Assembly (NCBI GenBank): GCA_018432615.1
Contig: JAHDSQ010000014.1
Span: forward strand, 83,909-147,908
From: Clostridia bacterium
Lineage (GTDB): Bacteria; Bacillota; Peptococcia; DRI-13; SM3-B62
Direction of reading: 5' to 3'
DNA: 64,000 nucleotides
Of the stretch, positions 18,435-27,199 are shown one piece after another. The translations under genes were made by a program, and so were the position numbers. The notes under the pieces are model-generated. The model saw only the letters and a program-made list of their open reading frames with translations. It had not been told where the DNA came from and did no database searches. How positions within the stretch are numbered: the stretch's first letter is position 1; each line of letters starts with the position of its first letter.

Positions 18435-18641
18435 GTGACTGTATCTACCCAGCTTCAACAAGCCATTTCCAGTATCCAAAGCGTATCTGCCAGCATGAAG
18501 TCTTTTGCTTTAGAAACTGAAGACCAGCAAGCAAAACAGACCTTTGAGCAACTGGCTCAGACCATGGATTCATCTTTAGAAAGTCTGAAACAAAGACAGC
18601 AATATATTGAGAGTCAGGAGCCTCAGTATAAACAGCACTAA
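18435..18641 (+). CDS. DUF1657 small spore-operon protein (second copy)
   Basis: A 68-residue helical protein, MTVSTQLQQAISSIQS to SQEPQYKQH, paralogous to the first gene of this operon. GTG start with GGAGGTGATAAC upstream. The cluster order DUF1657, DUF421, spoVAC, spoVAD, spoVAE, DUF1657 resembles the mobile spoVA2mob operon of heat-resistant Bacillus spores, except that no YhcN/YlaJ-type lipoprotein gene is seen. Confidence 0.85.
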   Translation: MTVSTQLQQAISSIQSVSASMKSFALETEDQQAKQTFEQLAQTMDSSLESLKQRQQYIESQEPQYKQH

Positions 18642-18680
18642 ACTGTCATTGATTAAACAAATATTTTGAGTAAGCGCAAT

Positions 18681-18736
18681 GAAAAGGGCGTGTCGCGAAA
18701 ACTTTGTTTAAAAACATAGAGTGACGCGCCCTTTTC
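18681..18736. terminator. Long stem-loop terminator after the spoVA operon
   Basis: GAAAAGGGCGTGTCGC at 18681-18696 pairs with GTGACGCGCCCTTTTC at 18721-18736, with two mismatches. The A-rich left flank and T-rich right arm allow termination in either direction. Confidence 0.75.
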
Positions 18737-18763
18737 AATTCTTTATTAATATAATACGGCTGT

Positions 18764-18792
18764 CACGTATAGACATCACCTGGCATATTATG
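18764..18792 (+). promoter_or_regulatory. Sigma-K-like promoter before the YjcZ-like gene
   Basis: CACGTAT at 18764-18770 is followed 13 bases later by CATATTATG. The mother-cell sigma-K consensus is mACm, about 16 bases, CATAnnnTA. The same CACGTAT...CATATT pairing occurs before the probable spore-surface gene at 57344. The spacing here is one base longer than usual. Confidence 0.35.
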
Positions 18793-18827
18793 AATTATCC
18801 AAACGTTAAAAAGGAGGAACTAAAAAT

Positions 18828-18956
18828 ATGGCACAAGAAGTTTCCGGTGGCTATGGAGCATTTGGTGGTTTTGGGCAAAAAGGATTTGGCATCTTCTTTC
18901 TAGTTATTCTTATTCTCCTTTTATTCCCCAGCTTTTTCGGCGGATATGGTTACTAG
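18828..18956 (+). CDS. Small YjcZ/SscA-like sporulation protein
   Basis: A 42-residue ORF with a perfect AAGGAGGAAC ribosome site before ATG 18828. It reads MAQEVSGGYGAFGGFG, then a hydrophobic helix FFLVILILLLFPSFF, and ends GGYGY. Gly/Tyr-rich ends around a single hydrophobic helix are typical of the YjcZ family, small spore-associated proteins of Bacilli and Clostridia; SscA of B. subtilis is a spore assembly member. Terminators on both sides mark it as an independent unit right after the spoVA operon. Confidence 0.75.
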   Translation: MAQEVSGGYGAFGGFGQKGFGIFFLVILILLLFPSFFGGYGY

Positions 18957-18987
18957 AACTCGTCATGAGTTCTCAGAATTACAACAA

Positions 18988-19026
18988 AATGGCTCCCAAG
19001 CGGTACCGCTTGAGAGCCATTTTTGT
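18988..19026 (+). terminator. Rho-independent terminator after the YjcZ-like gene
   Basis: AAATGGCTCCCAAGCGG pairs with CGCTTGAGAGCCATTT around TAC, followed by a T-run. Confidence 0.88.
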
Positions 19027-19114
19027 TCAATCAAAATATGCTATTATAAAATATTATGAAAAATAAACAAAAGAGCAGGAATTATAACTGTTTAAAGAGA
19101 ATAAGTTTTCATAA

Positions 19115-19132
19115 TGTGCAGATTATTGCACA
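19115..19132. promoter_or_regulatory. AtoC-box-like palindrome upstream of atoS
   Basis: TGTGCA-GATTAT-TGCACA is a perfect inverted repeat with a six-base centre, 25 bases before atoS. As I recall it, the E. coli AtoC site also has TGCA half-sites separated by six bases. It may mediate autoregulation of atoSC. Confidence 0.45.
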
Positions 19133-19156
19133 ATTCGAAGGGCAGGAGGCGGGATT

Positions 19157-20992
19157 GTGATTTCGAGAATGAGTTTAAGGGTCCGCCTTATTGTCATCTT
19201 GCTTTTTACGGTTACAGTCCCTATACTTTTAACCGGTTATTTTATGATGAGCCAGGCCGAAACCGCTCTTCTCAGTGAAAAAGAGGCTAAGCTGTTTGGT
19301 TATGCCCGCTTACTGGACAAGCACTTGGAAGGTTCATATAATGATATTTTGGCCAAAGAAGGCGCCCTAAACAGTGACCGGGATACTAAAATTAAAATAC
19401 TGAACCGCGCCCTACGGGATTATACGGATCGGGTGGCTTCGACTCATCCGGGACTTGGAATCGGTTACTACTCTAAAGAATTGGATGCCATACTTACTTA
19501 TGGTCCCAGCAAAGAGTTTGCCGAAACGGTAGGACAGTCCATTTTTACCGGTCACCAAGGCTATACTGTCATGGAATCAGGGAAGGAAATGGTACAATCA
19601 GGGCCTTTGGTGAGGGGAGCCATCATGAATTGCATGGTACCCATCATCCGGGACGGGGAGGTTATCGGATATATCTGGTCAAATGAGTTGTTGTCGGACA
19701 TCGAAGCCCAGATTTCCGGCATGGAAAACCGGGTTCATGAAACCATCGTTATTGGAATTTTTTGTGCTTTATGTTTGGCGTATCTCTTAACGGCAAATAT
19801 TGCTCAGGGTGTGGAGACAATAAAAAACGGTTTAAAGACACTCCAAAAAAGCATTTCCTACCGTCTTCCGCCACTTAAGGCGGAAATGGGAGAGATTGTT
19901 GAAGCTATCAATGAAATGTCCGATGCTTTGAAAAACATGAAAACACATACTGAAAACATTGTGGCCAGTACCCCTAATGGATTAATTACCGTTAATAATC
20001 AAGGTATTATTACAATTTTTAATTTACAGGCAGAGCGCTTTACCGGGGTATCCGCACGTGACATCATTGATCGGCCATATATGGAAGTTTTTCAGTCTTG
20101 GCCGCAAATGGTGGAGATTTTCAAGAACGCCTTCGGGGGTGAGCCTTTTCAAAACAAGGAATTAACGCTTTCTTTCCAAAACAGGCAAATGCCACTGCTG
20201 GTAACCACTTCTGCTTTGTTAAGCGCTAATGACGAGCAAACGGGTATTCTCATGATTATTCGAGACCTTACCGATACTAAAAAGCTGGAAGAACAGGTGC
20301 GAAGGGCCGATCGCCTGGCTGTTACAGGAGAGCTGGCCGCAGGTATTGCTCATGAGGTAAGGAATCCTCTTACCGCAATTACCGGTTATCTCCAGCTTTT
20401 AGCCGTTGAAATGAAAAAAAATGATCCCCGACACGAATTCACCAGAATAATTACCAAAGAAATAGTCCGGCTCAACCATTTGATCGACCAACTCCTTTAT
20501 TTTTCTCGGCCGCTGCCTCCTCAGTTCTTGACTACTGATCTGCATAAAGTAATAGAGGAGTGCCTGCTGTTAATAAATAATCCGGCAATCTTAAAAAAGG
20601 TTAATATTATAACCGATTTTAAGGACGATTTACCCCCGGTAAAATTGGACGCCGTTCAATTCAAACAGGTTTTATTTAATATCATGCTCAACGGGATTCA
20701 AGCCATCAAGGATTCCGGTTCTTTGTTCCTAAGCACCTGTTATGATAGTACTTCTTCTCATGTATGCTTGCAAATCGAGGATACCGGAAGTGGCATTCCG
20801 GCTGAAAACATTCCTCGGCTCTTTGATCCCTTTTTTACCACAAAAGAAAAGGGAACAGGATTGGGGTTATCTGTTGTAGATAAGATTATGGAGGTGCATC
20901 AGGGATTTATTGAGGTAGAAAGTGAAATAGGGAAAGGAACTTGTTTTTCGTTATATTTGCCTGTGCAAGAGGAGGTTAATAATAATGGCTGA
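19157..20992 (+). CDS. atoS: Two-component sensor histidine kinase AtoS
   Basis: A 611-residue kinase, close to the 608 residues of E. coli AtoS, with matching segments throughout, including ALLSEKEAKL, PGLGIGYYSKELDAILTYGPS and GEVIGYIWSNEL. Membrane helices flank the periplasmic-type sensor (about 9-30 and 198-220). A PAS domain spans about 265-380, and the HisKA box AAGIAHEVRNPLTA has His399. The HATPase ends with GTGLGLSVV. AtoS senses acetoacetate or related short-chain acids in enterobacteria; the ligand here is not certain. GTG start with GCAGGAGG seven bases upstream. The end overlaps atoC by eight bases. Confidence 0.9.
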   Translation: MISRMSLRVRLIVILLFTVTVPILLTGYFMMSQAETALLSEKEAKLFGYARLLDKHLEGSYNDILAKEGALNSDRDTKIKILNRALRDYTDRVASTHPGLGIGYYSKELDAILTYGPSKEFAETVGQSIFTGHQGYTVMESGKEMVQSGPLVRGAIMNCMVPIIRDGEVIGYIWSNELLSDIEAQISGMENRVHETIVIGIFCALCLAYLLTANIAQGVETIKNGLKTLQKSISYRLPPLKAEMGEIVEAINEMSDALKNMKTHTENIVASTPNGLITVNNQGIITIFNLQAERFTGVSARDIIDRPYMEVFQSWPQMVEIFKNAFGGEPFQNKELTLSFQNRQMPLLVTTSALLSANDEQTGILMIIRDLTDTKKLEEQVRRADRLAVTGELAAGIAHEVRNPLTAITGYLQLLAVEMKKNDPRHEFTRIITKEIVRLNHLIDQLLYFSRPLPPQFLTTDLHKVIEECLLLINNPAILKKVNIITDFKDDLPPVKLDAVQFKQVLFNIMLNGIQAIKDSGSLFLSTCYDSTSSHVCLQIEDTGSGIPAENIPRLFDPFFTTKEKGTGLGLSVVDKIMEVHQGFIEVESEIGKGTCFSLYLPVQEEVNNNG

Positions 20993-22367
20993 TTTTTCTT
21001 ATACCATACTGGTTGCAGATGATGAGTCCAGTGTACAATCCTTGCTGTGCAGTGTACTGCAAAAGGAAGGCTACAATGTTGTCACAGCGGATAACGGACG
21101 GGAGGCCCTGAAGGCTTTTCGCAAGCATACTCCCGATTTGATCCTTTTGGACATCCGTATGCCGGAACTAGACGGTATCGAAACATTTAAAGCCATCCGT
21201 CAGGAGAATCAGGATATACTTGTCATCATGGTCACGGCTTACGGTACTATTGAAACTGCGGTGCAAGCTATGAAAATGGGTGCCTTCGATTATCTGGTAA
21301 AGCCTTTTAATATTGAGGAAATAAAGGTTGTTATCAAGAAGGCCCTAAAAATGCGTAACATCAGTAAGGAATTGACTGTCCTGCGACAAGAACTTTCTGA
21401 GAAAAACACCAGGAATCTGGCTCTTTCCAAGAGCCCCCGTATGCAGGAAATAATCAATTTGGCCAGTATCGTAAGTAAAAGTGATGCCACTGTATTGCTG
21501 CGGGGGGAAAGCGGTACCGGGAAAGATTTGCTGGCCCGTTTTATCCATGCTAATAGCCCAAGGGCTAAGGGACCTTTTGTCAAGATACATTGCGGAGCTT
21601 TGCCGGAAACACTGGTAGAAAGCGAACTTTTCGGCTACGAAAAAGGGGCTTTTACGGGAGCCGTTAACCGCAAGCAAGGCAAAATAGAGTTGGCTCGTGG
21701 AGGTACGCTTTTTCTGGATGAAATCGGGGAAATAAATCCCGGGATACAAGTCAAGCTTTTACGAATACTTCAGGACAAAGAGTTTGAAAGACTAGGGGGG
21801 ACGGATGTCCTGAAAACAAATGCCCGCATTATTGCGGCCACCAATAAAAATTTAGAAGAGGCAATGCAACGCAAGGAATTCCGGGAGGATTTGTTTTACC
21901 GCCTTAATGTAATACCTATTCATTTGCCTCTCTTAAGAGAAAGAAAGGAAGATTTGCCTAACCTTGTAGAATATTTTGTTGATTTCTTCTGCAAGGAACT
22001 GAGTCGTTCTTCCCTGGAGGTAAGTGAAGAAGCTCTTGCTATTTTAATGTCTTATGATTGGCCGGGGAACATCCGGGAGTTGGAAAATACCATTGAGAGG
22101 GCGGTAATTCTTACAACCGGTTCTGTAATTACTCCTCAAGTTTTGCCGCACAACATTAATCATTATAAGCAGCGATCAACACAGCTTTTGTCTTCCTCCG
22201 GCGAGCGTCCTTTGAAGGAAGTTATGTCGGATATTGAAAAGCAAATCATTATAAAAATCCTGGAGGAAACAGGTGGGAATCGTTCAAAAGCCGCGCAACG
22301 TTTAGGAATAAGTCGTCGCTCCCTTCATTATAAACTGGTGGAATATAAATTGGATTTTGACGAATAA
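20985..22367 (+). CDS. atoC: Sigma-54-dependent response regulator AtoC
   Basis: A 460-residue NtrC-family protein (E. coli AtoC has 461). The receiver has Asp56 in [12 protein letters not shown] and Lys in YLVKPF. The AAA+ domain has GESGTGKD, an intact GAFTGA sigma-54 contact loop near residue 221 and [10 protein letters not shown] Fis-type helix-turn-helix ends the protein ([20 protein letters not shown]). It should be phosphorylated by AtoS and activate the sigma-54 promoter at 22527 in front of atoE. Confidence 0.93.
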   Translation: MADFSYTILVADDESSVQSLLCSVLQKEGYNVVTADNGREALKAFRKHTPDLILLDIRMPELDGIETFKAIRQENQDILVIMVTAYGTIETAVQAMKMGAFDYLVKPFNIEEIKVVIKKALKMRNISKELTVLRQELSEKNTRNLALSKSPRMQEIINLASIVSKSDATVLLRGESGTGKDLLARFIHANSPRAKGPFVKIHCGALPETLVESELFGYEKGAFTGAVNRKQGKIELARGGTLFLDEIGEINPGIQVKLLRILQDKEFERLGGTDVLKTNARIIAATNKNLEEAMQRKEFREDLFYRLNVIPIHLPLLRERKEDLPNLVEYFVDFFCKELSRSSLEVSEEALAILMSYDWPGNIRELENTIERAVILTTGSVITPQVLPHNINHYKQRSTQLLSSSGERPLKEVMSDIEKQIIIKILEETGGNRSKAAQRLGISRRSLHYKLVEYKLDFDE

Positions 22368-22399
22368 TGGACGAATAATGATTGTAATATTTTGCTCAG

Positions 22400-22426
22400 A
22401 GTGCGCAAAAGCATGCGCACTTTTTT
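22400..22426 (+). terminator. Terminator after atoC, also an AtoC-box-like palindrome
   Basis: AGTGCGC pairs with GCGCACT around AAAAGCAT, followed by six T residues, so it can terminate atoSC transcription. The same palindrome has TGCGCA half-sites separated by six bases, like the site before atoS. It lies about 105 bases upstream of the atoE -24 element and could double as an enhancer site. Confidence 0.75.
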
Positions 22427-22526
22427 GTTTATTCAATATTGTTCAAATATCCTTTTAGGTTCGGAAGATACCGTCGATTAAGAATCCCCAAGGGGTATAA
22501 AAATTTTCAATTATCACAAAATTATA

Positions 22527-22542
22527 TGGCCCGGTTCTTGCA
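22527..22542 (+). promoter_or_regulatory. Sigma-54 promoter of atoE
   Basis: TGGCCCGGTTCTTGCA has GG and GC exactly ten bases apart and a consensus -12 TTGCA. It lies 118 bases upstream of atoE and directly downstream of a sigma-54 activator gene, atoC. Confidence 0.82.
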
Positions 22543-22660
22543 ATATCATACCGACAGGGCTTGGAAAATATCTGCTTAAGGGGGTGAAACGGACGCCTTA
22601 GTCCTAGTCCTAACTACCATTATTATTCTTTAAGATTTAATAATTCAAGGAGGTATAATA

Positions 22661-23983
22661 ATGATTAAAAAACTTACCAAGGGTTGTGTGGCTTTGGTCC
22701 AGCGGTATTTGCCCGATCCCTATTTGTTTGCCGTTATTCTGACACTTATTGTGTTTATAATGGGCTTGGGTATTGCTCAAAATTCCCCGTTGCAGATGGT
22801 CCAGCACTGGGGTAATGGATTTTGGAGTCTGCTGGCCTTTTCCATGCAGATGGCTTTGGTCTTAGTAACAGGACATACTTTAGCGAGCAGCCCACCCTTT
22901 AAAAAGCTGTTGGGCAGTATTGCCGGAGCTATGTCAAGCCCGGCTCAAGCCGTTATGACCACAACTTTTATAGCATTAATCGCAGCCTGGGTCAACTGGG
23001 GATTCGGCTTGGTTATCGGTGCCCTGTTAGCGAAGGAAATGGCCAAAAAGGTCGAAGGAGCCGATTATCCTTTGTTAATAGCTGCCGGATATATCGGTTT
23101 TCTCATTTGGCACGCAGGTTTTTCCGGCTCGATTCCGCTGACTATTGCTACTGCAGGTCACTTTATGGAAGAGACCATGGGTATTGTTCCTACGTCGCAA
23201 ACGATTTTTGCCGTCTTTAATATTGTGCCCATGCTCATTATCATCATCACCATGCCCTTTTTAGTCAGGGCTATGATGCCTGATAAGGATAAAGTAATTA
23301 CTATTGATCCGGCTTTGCTGGTTGAAGCTCCGGTGGCAGCGGTGGTGGATAAGGCTGCTCAGACTCCTGCCGATAAACTTGAAAACAGCACAATAATTTC
23401 GATGATTACCGGGTTATTGGGCATGTGCTATATCGTCTGGTACTTTGCCACTAACGGTTTTGCTTTGAATTTGAACATTGTTAATTTCATTTTCCTGTTC
23501 GTTGGCATTATCTTCCACGGTACTCCTCGGAGGTTCTTGGATGCACTCGCTGTAGCAGCCAAAGGTACCGGGGGCATTATCCTCCAATTCCCCTTTTATG
23601 CAGGAATTATGGGGATGATGACCGGATCGGGTTTAGCGGCGATAATTTCCATGTGGTTTGTAAATATCTCTACCCCCACCACTTTCCCTCTCTTTACCTT
23701 CCTGAGCGCCGGACTGGTTAACTTCTTTGTTCCTTCCGGCGGAGGCCAGTGGGCAGTGCAGGCACCGATTATGGTACCGGCCGGTTTAGACTTAGGTGTA
23801 TCTATGGCTAAGACATCTATGGCCGTGGCCTGGGGCGATGCCTGGACCAATATGATTCAGCCTTTCTGGGCCTTGCCTGCTTTGGGCATTGCCGGCTTAA
23901 GTGCCCGTGATATCATGGGTTACTGCGTGGTCGCCATGCTTTATAGCGGGATAATCATCGGGCTTTGCTTGATGTTTATCTAG
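22661..23983 (+). CDS. atoE: Short-chain fatty acid transporter AtoE
   Basis: A 440-residue polytopic membrane protein, the same length as E. coli AtoE, with characteristic segments LPDPYLFAVILTL, AWVNWGFGLVIGALLAKEMAK, GFLIWHAGFSGSIPLT and FFVPSGGGQWAVQAPIM. AtoE carries short-chain fatty acids such as butyrate or acetoacetate across the membrane. It has AAGGAGG before its ATG and is driven by the sigma-54 promoter at 22527. The CoA-transferase (atoDA) and thiolase (atoB) genes that accompany it in enterobacteria are absent here. Confidence 0.9.
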   Translation: MIKKLTKGCVALVQRYLPDPYLFAVILTLIVFIMGLGIAQNSPLQMVQHWGNGFWSLLAFSMQMALVLVTGHTLASSPPFKKLLGSIAGAMSSPAQAVMTTTFIALIAAWVNWGFGLVIGALLAKEMAKKVEGADYPLLIAAGYIGFLIWHAGFSGSIPLTIATAGHFMEETMGIVPTSQTIFAVFNIVPMLIIIITMPFLVRAMMPDKDKVITIDPALLVEAPVAAVVDKAAQTPADKLENSTIISMITGLLGMCYIVWYFATNGFALNLNIVNFIFLFVGIIFHGTPRRFLDALAVAAKGTGGIILQFPFYAGIMGMMTGSGLAAIISMWFVNISTPTTFPLFTFLSAGLVNFFVPSGGGQWAVQAPIMVPAGLDLGVSMAKTSMAVAWGDAWTNMIQPFWALPALGIAGLSARDIMGYCVVAMLYSGIIIGLCLMFI

Positions 23984-24032
23984 CATAAAATCTGATGTTT
24001 TTTGGGGATTACATAGGGTTTAAACGTGACTG

Positions 24033-24067
24033 AGGCCTGTACAATGCTGTGCAGGCCTTTTTTGTTT
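24033..24067 (+). terminator. Rho-independent terminator after atoE
   Basis: AGGCCTGTACA pairs with TGTGCAGGCCT (one G-T pair), then TTTTTTG. Confidence 0.9.
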
Positions 24068-24204
24068 TTATTATATTAATGCCCCTGTATAATATATGGG
24101 TAAAAAAGTACAGCATAGAAGGGAAAGCCCGGTACTTGACGAATATAAAAAATAAGCATGAAATTGTTGGTAAAAATATTTTGATCTAAAGGAGGAAATA
24201 TTTA

Positions 24205-25311
24205 ATGAACAAGGTTGAAAAAGCTTTGATGCATGGCCTTTTTGTACACTTGCATCATAATATCGATAAGGCTATTGATTTTGGTGCATTTAAAAAGCTT
24301 AATCAAAAAGTAAGCGATACATGGCCGGGAGTTCTTTTGGTAGGGCCTGATGCTAATGACGATGCGGGGGTTGTTAAAATACCCGGGGAAGGAACGCTTG
24401 TTGTAGCAAAGATGGAAAGCCATAATTCTCCCTGTGTTCCAAGACCGTATGACGCAGCGGCGACGGGGGCCGGTGGAGCTATGCGGGATGTGGTGGCGAT
24501 GGGGGCAAGACCCCTTTTCATTCTGGATTTTATAGGGACCCGTCCCCTGGAAGAAAAAGTATTGGTTGGACCCTGTGGTTTTAAAGGAGAATGTACCTGC
24601 GGCAAATGTGAGGTAATGACCAGCCAGGATCGTGTGAACTTGATGCTGAAAGGCATAAAAGATATGTGTGACGTTATGGATGTTTTTGTTGTAGGCGGAG
24701 GCTTTTCTACCTCCTTTAGTGATATAGTACCTGCTTGTGTTGTTTCTGTTGTTGGTAAGCTTGTAACTGAAGAACCGGTGACCAAGCCTGCCAAGTTTGC
24801 CGGGGACAAGATAATAATAATCGGAGAAACCGGGACCGACGGGAACGATACCCTGTACAGAGCAGGTCTGGTTTCAGAAATGCGTCCTGCTGTAGCCCTT
24901 TTTGAAGAGGAACGGGCAACCATGGAGGCCAGTATTGCAGCCTTCAAAACGGGAAAAATCAATGCCTGTTCCGACCTGGGGGCGGCCGGTATAGGGGCGG
25001 CAGTGTCTGAATCAGCCCGTTTCGGTGGTTTTGGAGCAAGAATAGACTTAACGAATGTACCGGTCAGGGATAAAGAAATTACCCCGGAGGAAATACTAAT
25101 CTGCGAGACCCAAGCCCGGATGCAGTTCCAGGTTAATCCGCATGATGTGGATGAAGTTATGGAAGCAATTCAGTCCCAGAATGTAAAGGCTGCCGTTATC
25201 GGAGAAATCACTGATGACGACAAAACAGTTTTTGAGTACAACGGAAAAGTAGTTGCCTCGATTCCCAATAGTCCTTCCGAAGAAATCATTGCAGAGCTAT
25301 CTAAGCCATGA
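24205..25311 (+). CDS. AIR synthase-related protein resembling one half of PurL
   Basis: A 368-residue stand-alone protein of the PurM/PurL/SelD/HypE ATP-binding superfamily. It carries KMESHNSPC (PurL has VESHNHPS), ATGAGGAMRDVVAMGARP and GDKIIIIGETGTDGNDTLYRAGL, which match a single catalytic half of formylglycinamidine ribonucleotide synthase II. A four-cysteine insert (C124, C130, C132, C135; GECTCGKC) may bind a metal. It is not next to pur genes, so a role in purine synthesis is doubtful; substrate unknown. ATG has AAAGGAGG upstream; the gene stands alone between a terminator and an MscS gene. Confidence 0.75.
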   Translation: MNKVEKALMHGLFVHLHHNIDKAIDFGAFKKLNQKVSDTWPGVLLVGPDANDDAGVVKIPGEGTLVVAKMESHNSPCVPRPYDAAATGAGGAMRDVVAMGARPLFILDFIGTRPLEEKVLVGPCGFKGECTCGKCEVMTSQDRVNLMLKGIKDMCDVMDVFVVGGGFSTSFSDIVPACVVSVVGKLVTEEPVTKPAKFAGDKIIIIGETGTDGNDTLYRAGLVSEMRPAVALFEEERATMEASIAAFKTGKINACSDLGAAGIGAAVSESARFGGFGARIDLTNVPVRDKEITPEEILICETQARMQFQVNPHDVDEVMEAIQSQNVKAAVIGEITDDDKTVFEYNGKVVASIPNSPSEEIIAELSKP

Positions 25312-25352
25312 TGTTTTTAAGCCGGATAAACTGAAATTTAAAGGTGGTCAAA

Positions 25353-26432
25353 ATGGATCATATAATCGGGTTTTATTATTCAATTGACAGTATTATCGTT
25401 GATGCAGGTGTCGCTGCAGCTATATTTTTGGCATTCCTTGTATTTAGGAAAATTTTTGTAAATTACATATTAAAATTGCTTTTGAAGTTTGCAAAAAAGA
25501 CAAAGACAGAGTTAGATACCGCTATTGTAGTATCTTTTGAAAAGCCCTCAAGAATGTTTTTAATCATACTGGGGATATATTTTGCGCTTTTGTATTTGCC
25601 TTTGCAACTAAAATATGACTTAGTATTGCTGAAGCTGTTCCGCATTTCCGTTATTATATTTATTGTGTGGGGTCTGTATAATTTTATCGAGAACTTTGCG
25701 ATCCTTTTTGCGGAAATGGGAAATAAGTTCAACATCAGTTTTGATAAAATATTAGCGCCGTTTTTTTCCAGGGCAATAAAGTTTGTTTTAGTATTTCTTG
25801 GGTTGATGCTGGTCATTAGCGAATTAGGCTATGATATTAACGGCTTTGTGGCTGGGTTGGGACTGGGTGGTCTTGCTTTTGCTTTGGCTGCTCAGGATAC
25901 GGTAGCCAACATATTCGCTGGTATTGTAATTATTATTGACAAGCCTTTTTCGATCGGAGATTGGATTAATACTACGGGTATCGAAGGGGTAGTGGAAGAT
26001 ATAAACTTTAGAAGTTCGAGGATCAGAACATTTGCCAATGCTTTAATAACCGTGCCAAACTCCACGTTAGCAAATCAACCGATAACAAACTGGACAAAGA
26101 TGGGCAAGAGAAGGGTCACCTTCAATTTAGGAGTGACCTATACTACACCCAAGGATAAGCTGCAAAAGTGCGTCGAGAGGATCAGGGAAATGTTAGAATG
26201 CCATGAGGGCGTTCACCAAGATACAATATTTGTAAGATTTGATAAGTTTAACGATAGCAGTCTTGATATTCTTCTATACTTTTTCACTAAGACAACGGTT
26301 TGGGGAGAGTTTCTTAAGGTTAAGGAAGAAATTAATTTTAGAATTATGGAGATACTTGAGGAAGAAGGAGTTTCGGTTGCGTTCCCCAGCAGAAGCTTAT
26401 ATTTAGAAACCCCTTTGGATATTTCTAAGTAA
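25353..26432 (+). CDS. MscS-family small-conductance mechanosensitive channel
   Basis: A 359-residue membrane protein. Several N-terminal helices precede the MscS pore signature GLGLGGLAFALAAQDTVANIFAG, then IIDKPFSIGDWI and the beta domain with RSSRIRTFANALITVPNS. MscS channels open on membrane stretch to release solutes during osmotic downshock. The ATG at 25353 has AAAGGTGG five bases upstream, better than GTG 25344. It ends four bases from the convergent superoxide dismutase gene. Confidence 0.9.
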   Translation: MDHIIGFYYSIDSIIVDAGVAAAIFLAFLVFRKIFVNYILKLLLKFAKKTKTELDTAIVVSFEKPSRMFLIILGIYFALLYLPLQLKYDLVLLKLFRISVIIFIVWGLYNFIENFAILFAEMGNKFNISFDKILAPFFSRAIKFVLVFLGLMLVISELGYDINGFVAGLGLGGLAFALAAQDTVANIFAGIVIIIDKPFSIGDWINTTGIEGVVEDINFRSSRIRTFANALITVPNSTLANQPITNWTKMGKRRVTFNLGVTYTTPKDKLQKCVERIREMLECHEGVHQDTIFVRFDKFNDSSLDILLYFFTKTTVWGEFLKVKEEINFRIMEILEEEGVSVAFPSRSLYLETPLDISK

Positions 26433-26436
26433 TGTA

Positions 26437-27081
26437 CTAAGTGTACAAAGGTATTTGAGCCTGCAGAGCCCACAGCAAACGGTTTTCTACTTGACTCCAA
26501 TTTACCAGTTTCCACCATTCTTCAATGTAATCGGCACGGCGATACTGATAATCGAGATAATAGGCATGCTCCCAGACATCCAATACAAGAAGGGGAATCC
26601 CTCCCCATTGGGTAAGATTCTGATGTTTTTCGGCTGTTAATATTTCCATATGCCTCCAGGTGGGATGCCATATCAGGACTGCCCATCCGGAGGCTTCAAT
26701 GTCTGCAGCCGCTTTGCTGAACTGCTCTCGAAAAGCCGGGAAGCTACCGAAATAAGCGTTTATCATATTGAGGGTATTGGTTTGAGGTTCTCCGCCTGTG
26801 CCAACAGGAGCCATTACTGTCCAGAAAATACTATGCAGGATATGCCCGGAGCCGTGAAAGGCTAATTCGCGCTCCCAGTGTTTCACAAGGGAAAAATCTC
26901 TATTTTGTCTGGCTTCTGCCAGTTTGAGTTCGGTTTTATTTAATCCTTCTACGTAGGATTTGTGGTGCCGATCATGGTGCAGTCGGAGCAAGGTAGAGCT
27001 TATGACCGGTTCAAGAGCATTATAGGGGTATGGAAGGGGTGGTAGTTGGTGACCACCAGGTGGAATCATATAGTAAGGCAT
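26437..27081 (-). CDS. Iron/manganese superoxide dismutase family protein
   Basis: A 214-residue protein with the usual order of metal ligands: LHHDRHHKSYV in the N-terminal hairpin, HGSGHILHSIFW, and DVWEHAYYLDY near the C-terminus. It dismutates superoxide in the cytoplasm. The metal (Fe or Mn) cannot be decided by eye. The N-terminal PPGGHQLPPLPYPYNALEP has an extra proline-rich stretch before the usual LPxLPY start. I chose the ATG at 27081 because AGGAGG lies eight bases upstream. It is divergent from copA. Confidence 0.88.
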   Translation of the reverse strand: MPYYMIPPGGHQLPPLPYPYNALEPVISSTLLRLHHDRHHKSYVEGLNKTELKLAEARQNRDFSLVKHWERELAFHGSGHILHSIFWTVMAPVGTGGEPQTNTLNMINAYFGSFPAFREQFSKAAADIEASGWAVLIWHPTWRHMEILTAEKHQNLTQWGGIPLLVLDVWEHAYYLDYQYRRADYIEEWWKLVNWSQVENRLLWALQAQIPLYT

Positions 27082-27199
27082 GAAAAGTTCCTCCTTTGAA
27101 TTCACTGTTATATGATATGCCGGTTTTAGTAGTTTGTTCCGGTAGCGGTGATAATAATAGTGTTTTACGATCTGCGTTAATCAGAATGGAGGGAAGCCC

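Noticed and set aside
18721..18903. 60-aa ORF starting in the spoVA terminator
   Set aside because: It starts in the terminator stem and is out of frame with the well-supported 42-aa YjcZ-like gene.
19157..20992. citS/dpiB-type citrate sensor
   Set aside because: Length, the LTYGPS segment and linkage to atoC-atoE match AtoS much better.
24205..25311. selD or hypE assignment for the AIR-synthase-like gene, which would fit selenium-dependent NdhM
   Set aside because: The ESHN motif and overall spacing match a PurL half. The SelD N-terminal glycine/Cys (Sec) loop and the HypE C-terminal Cys tail are absent.
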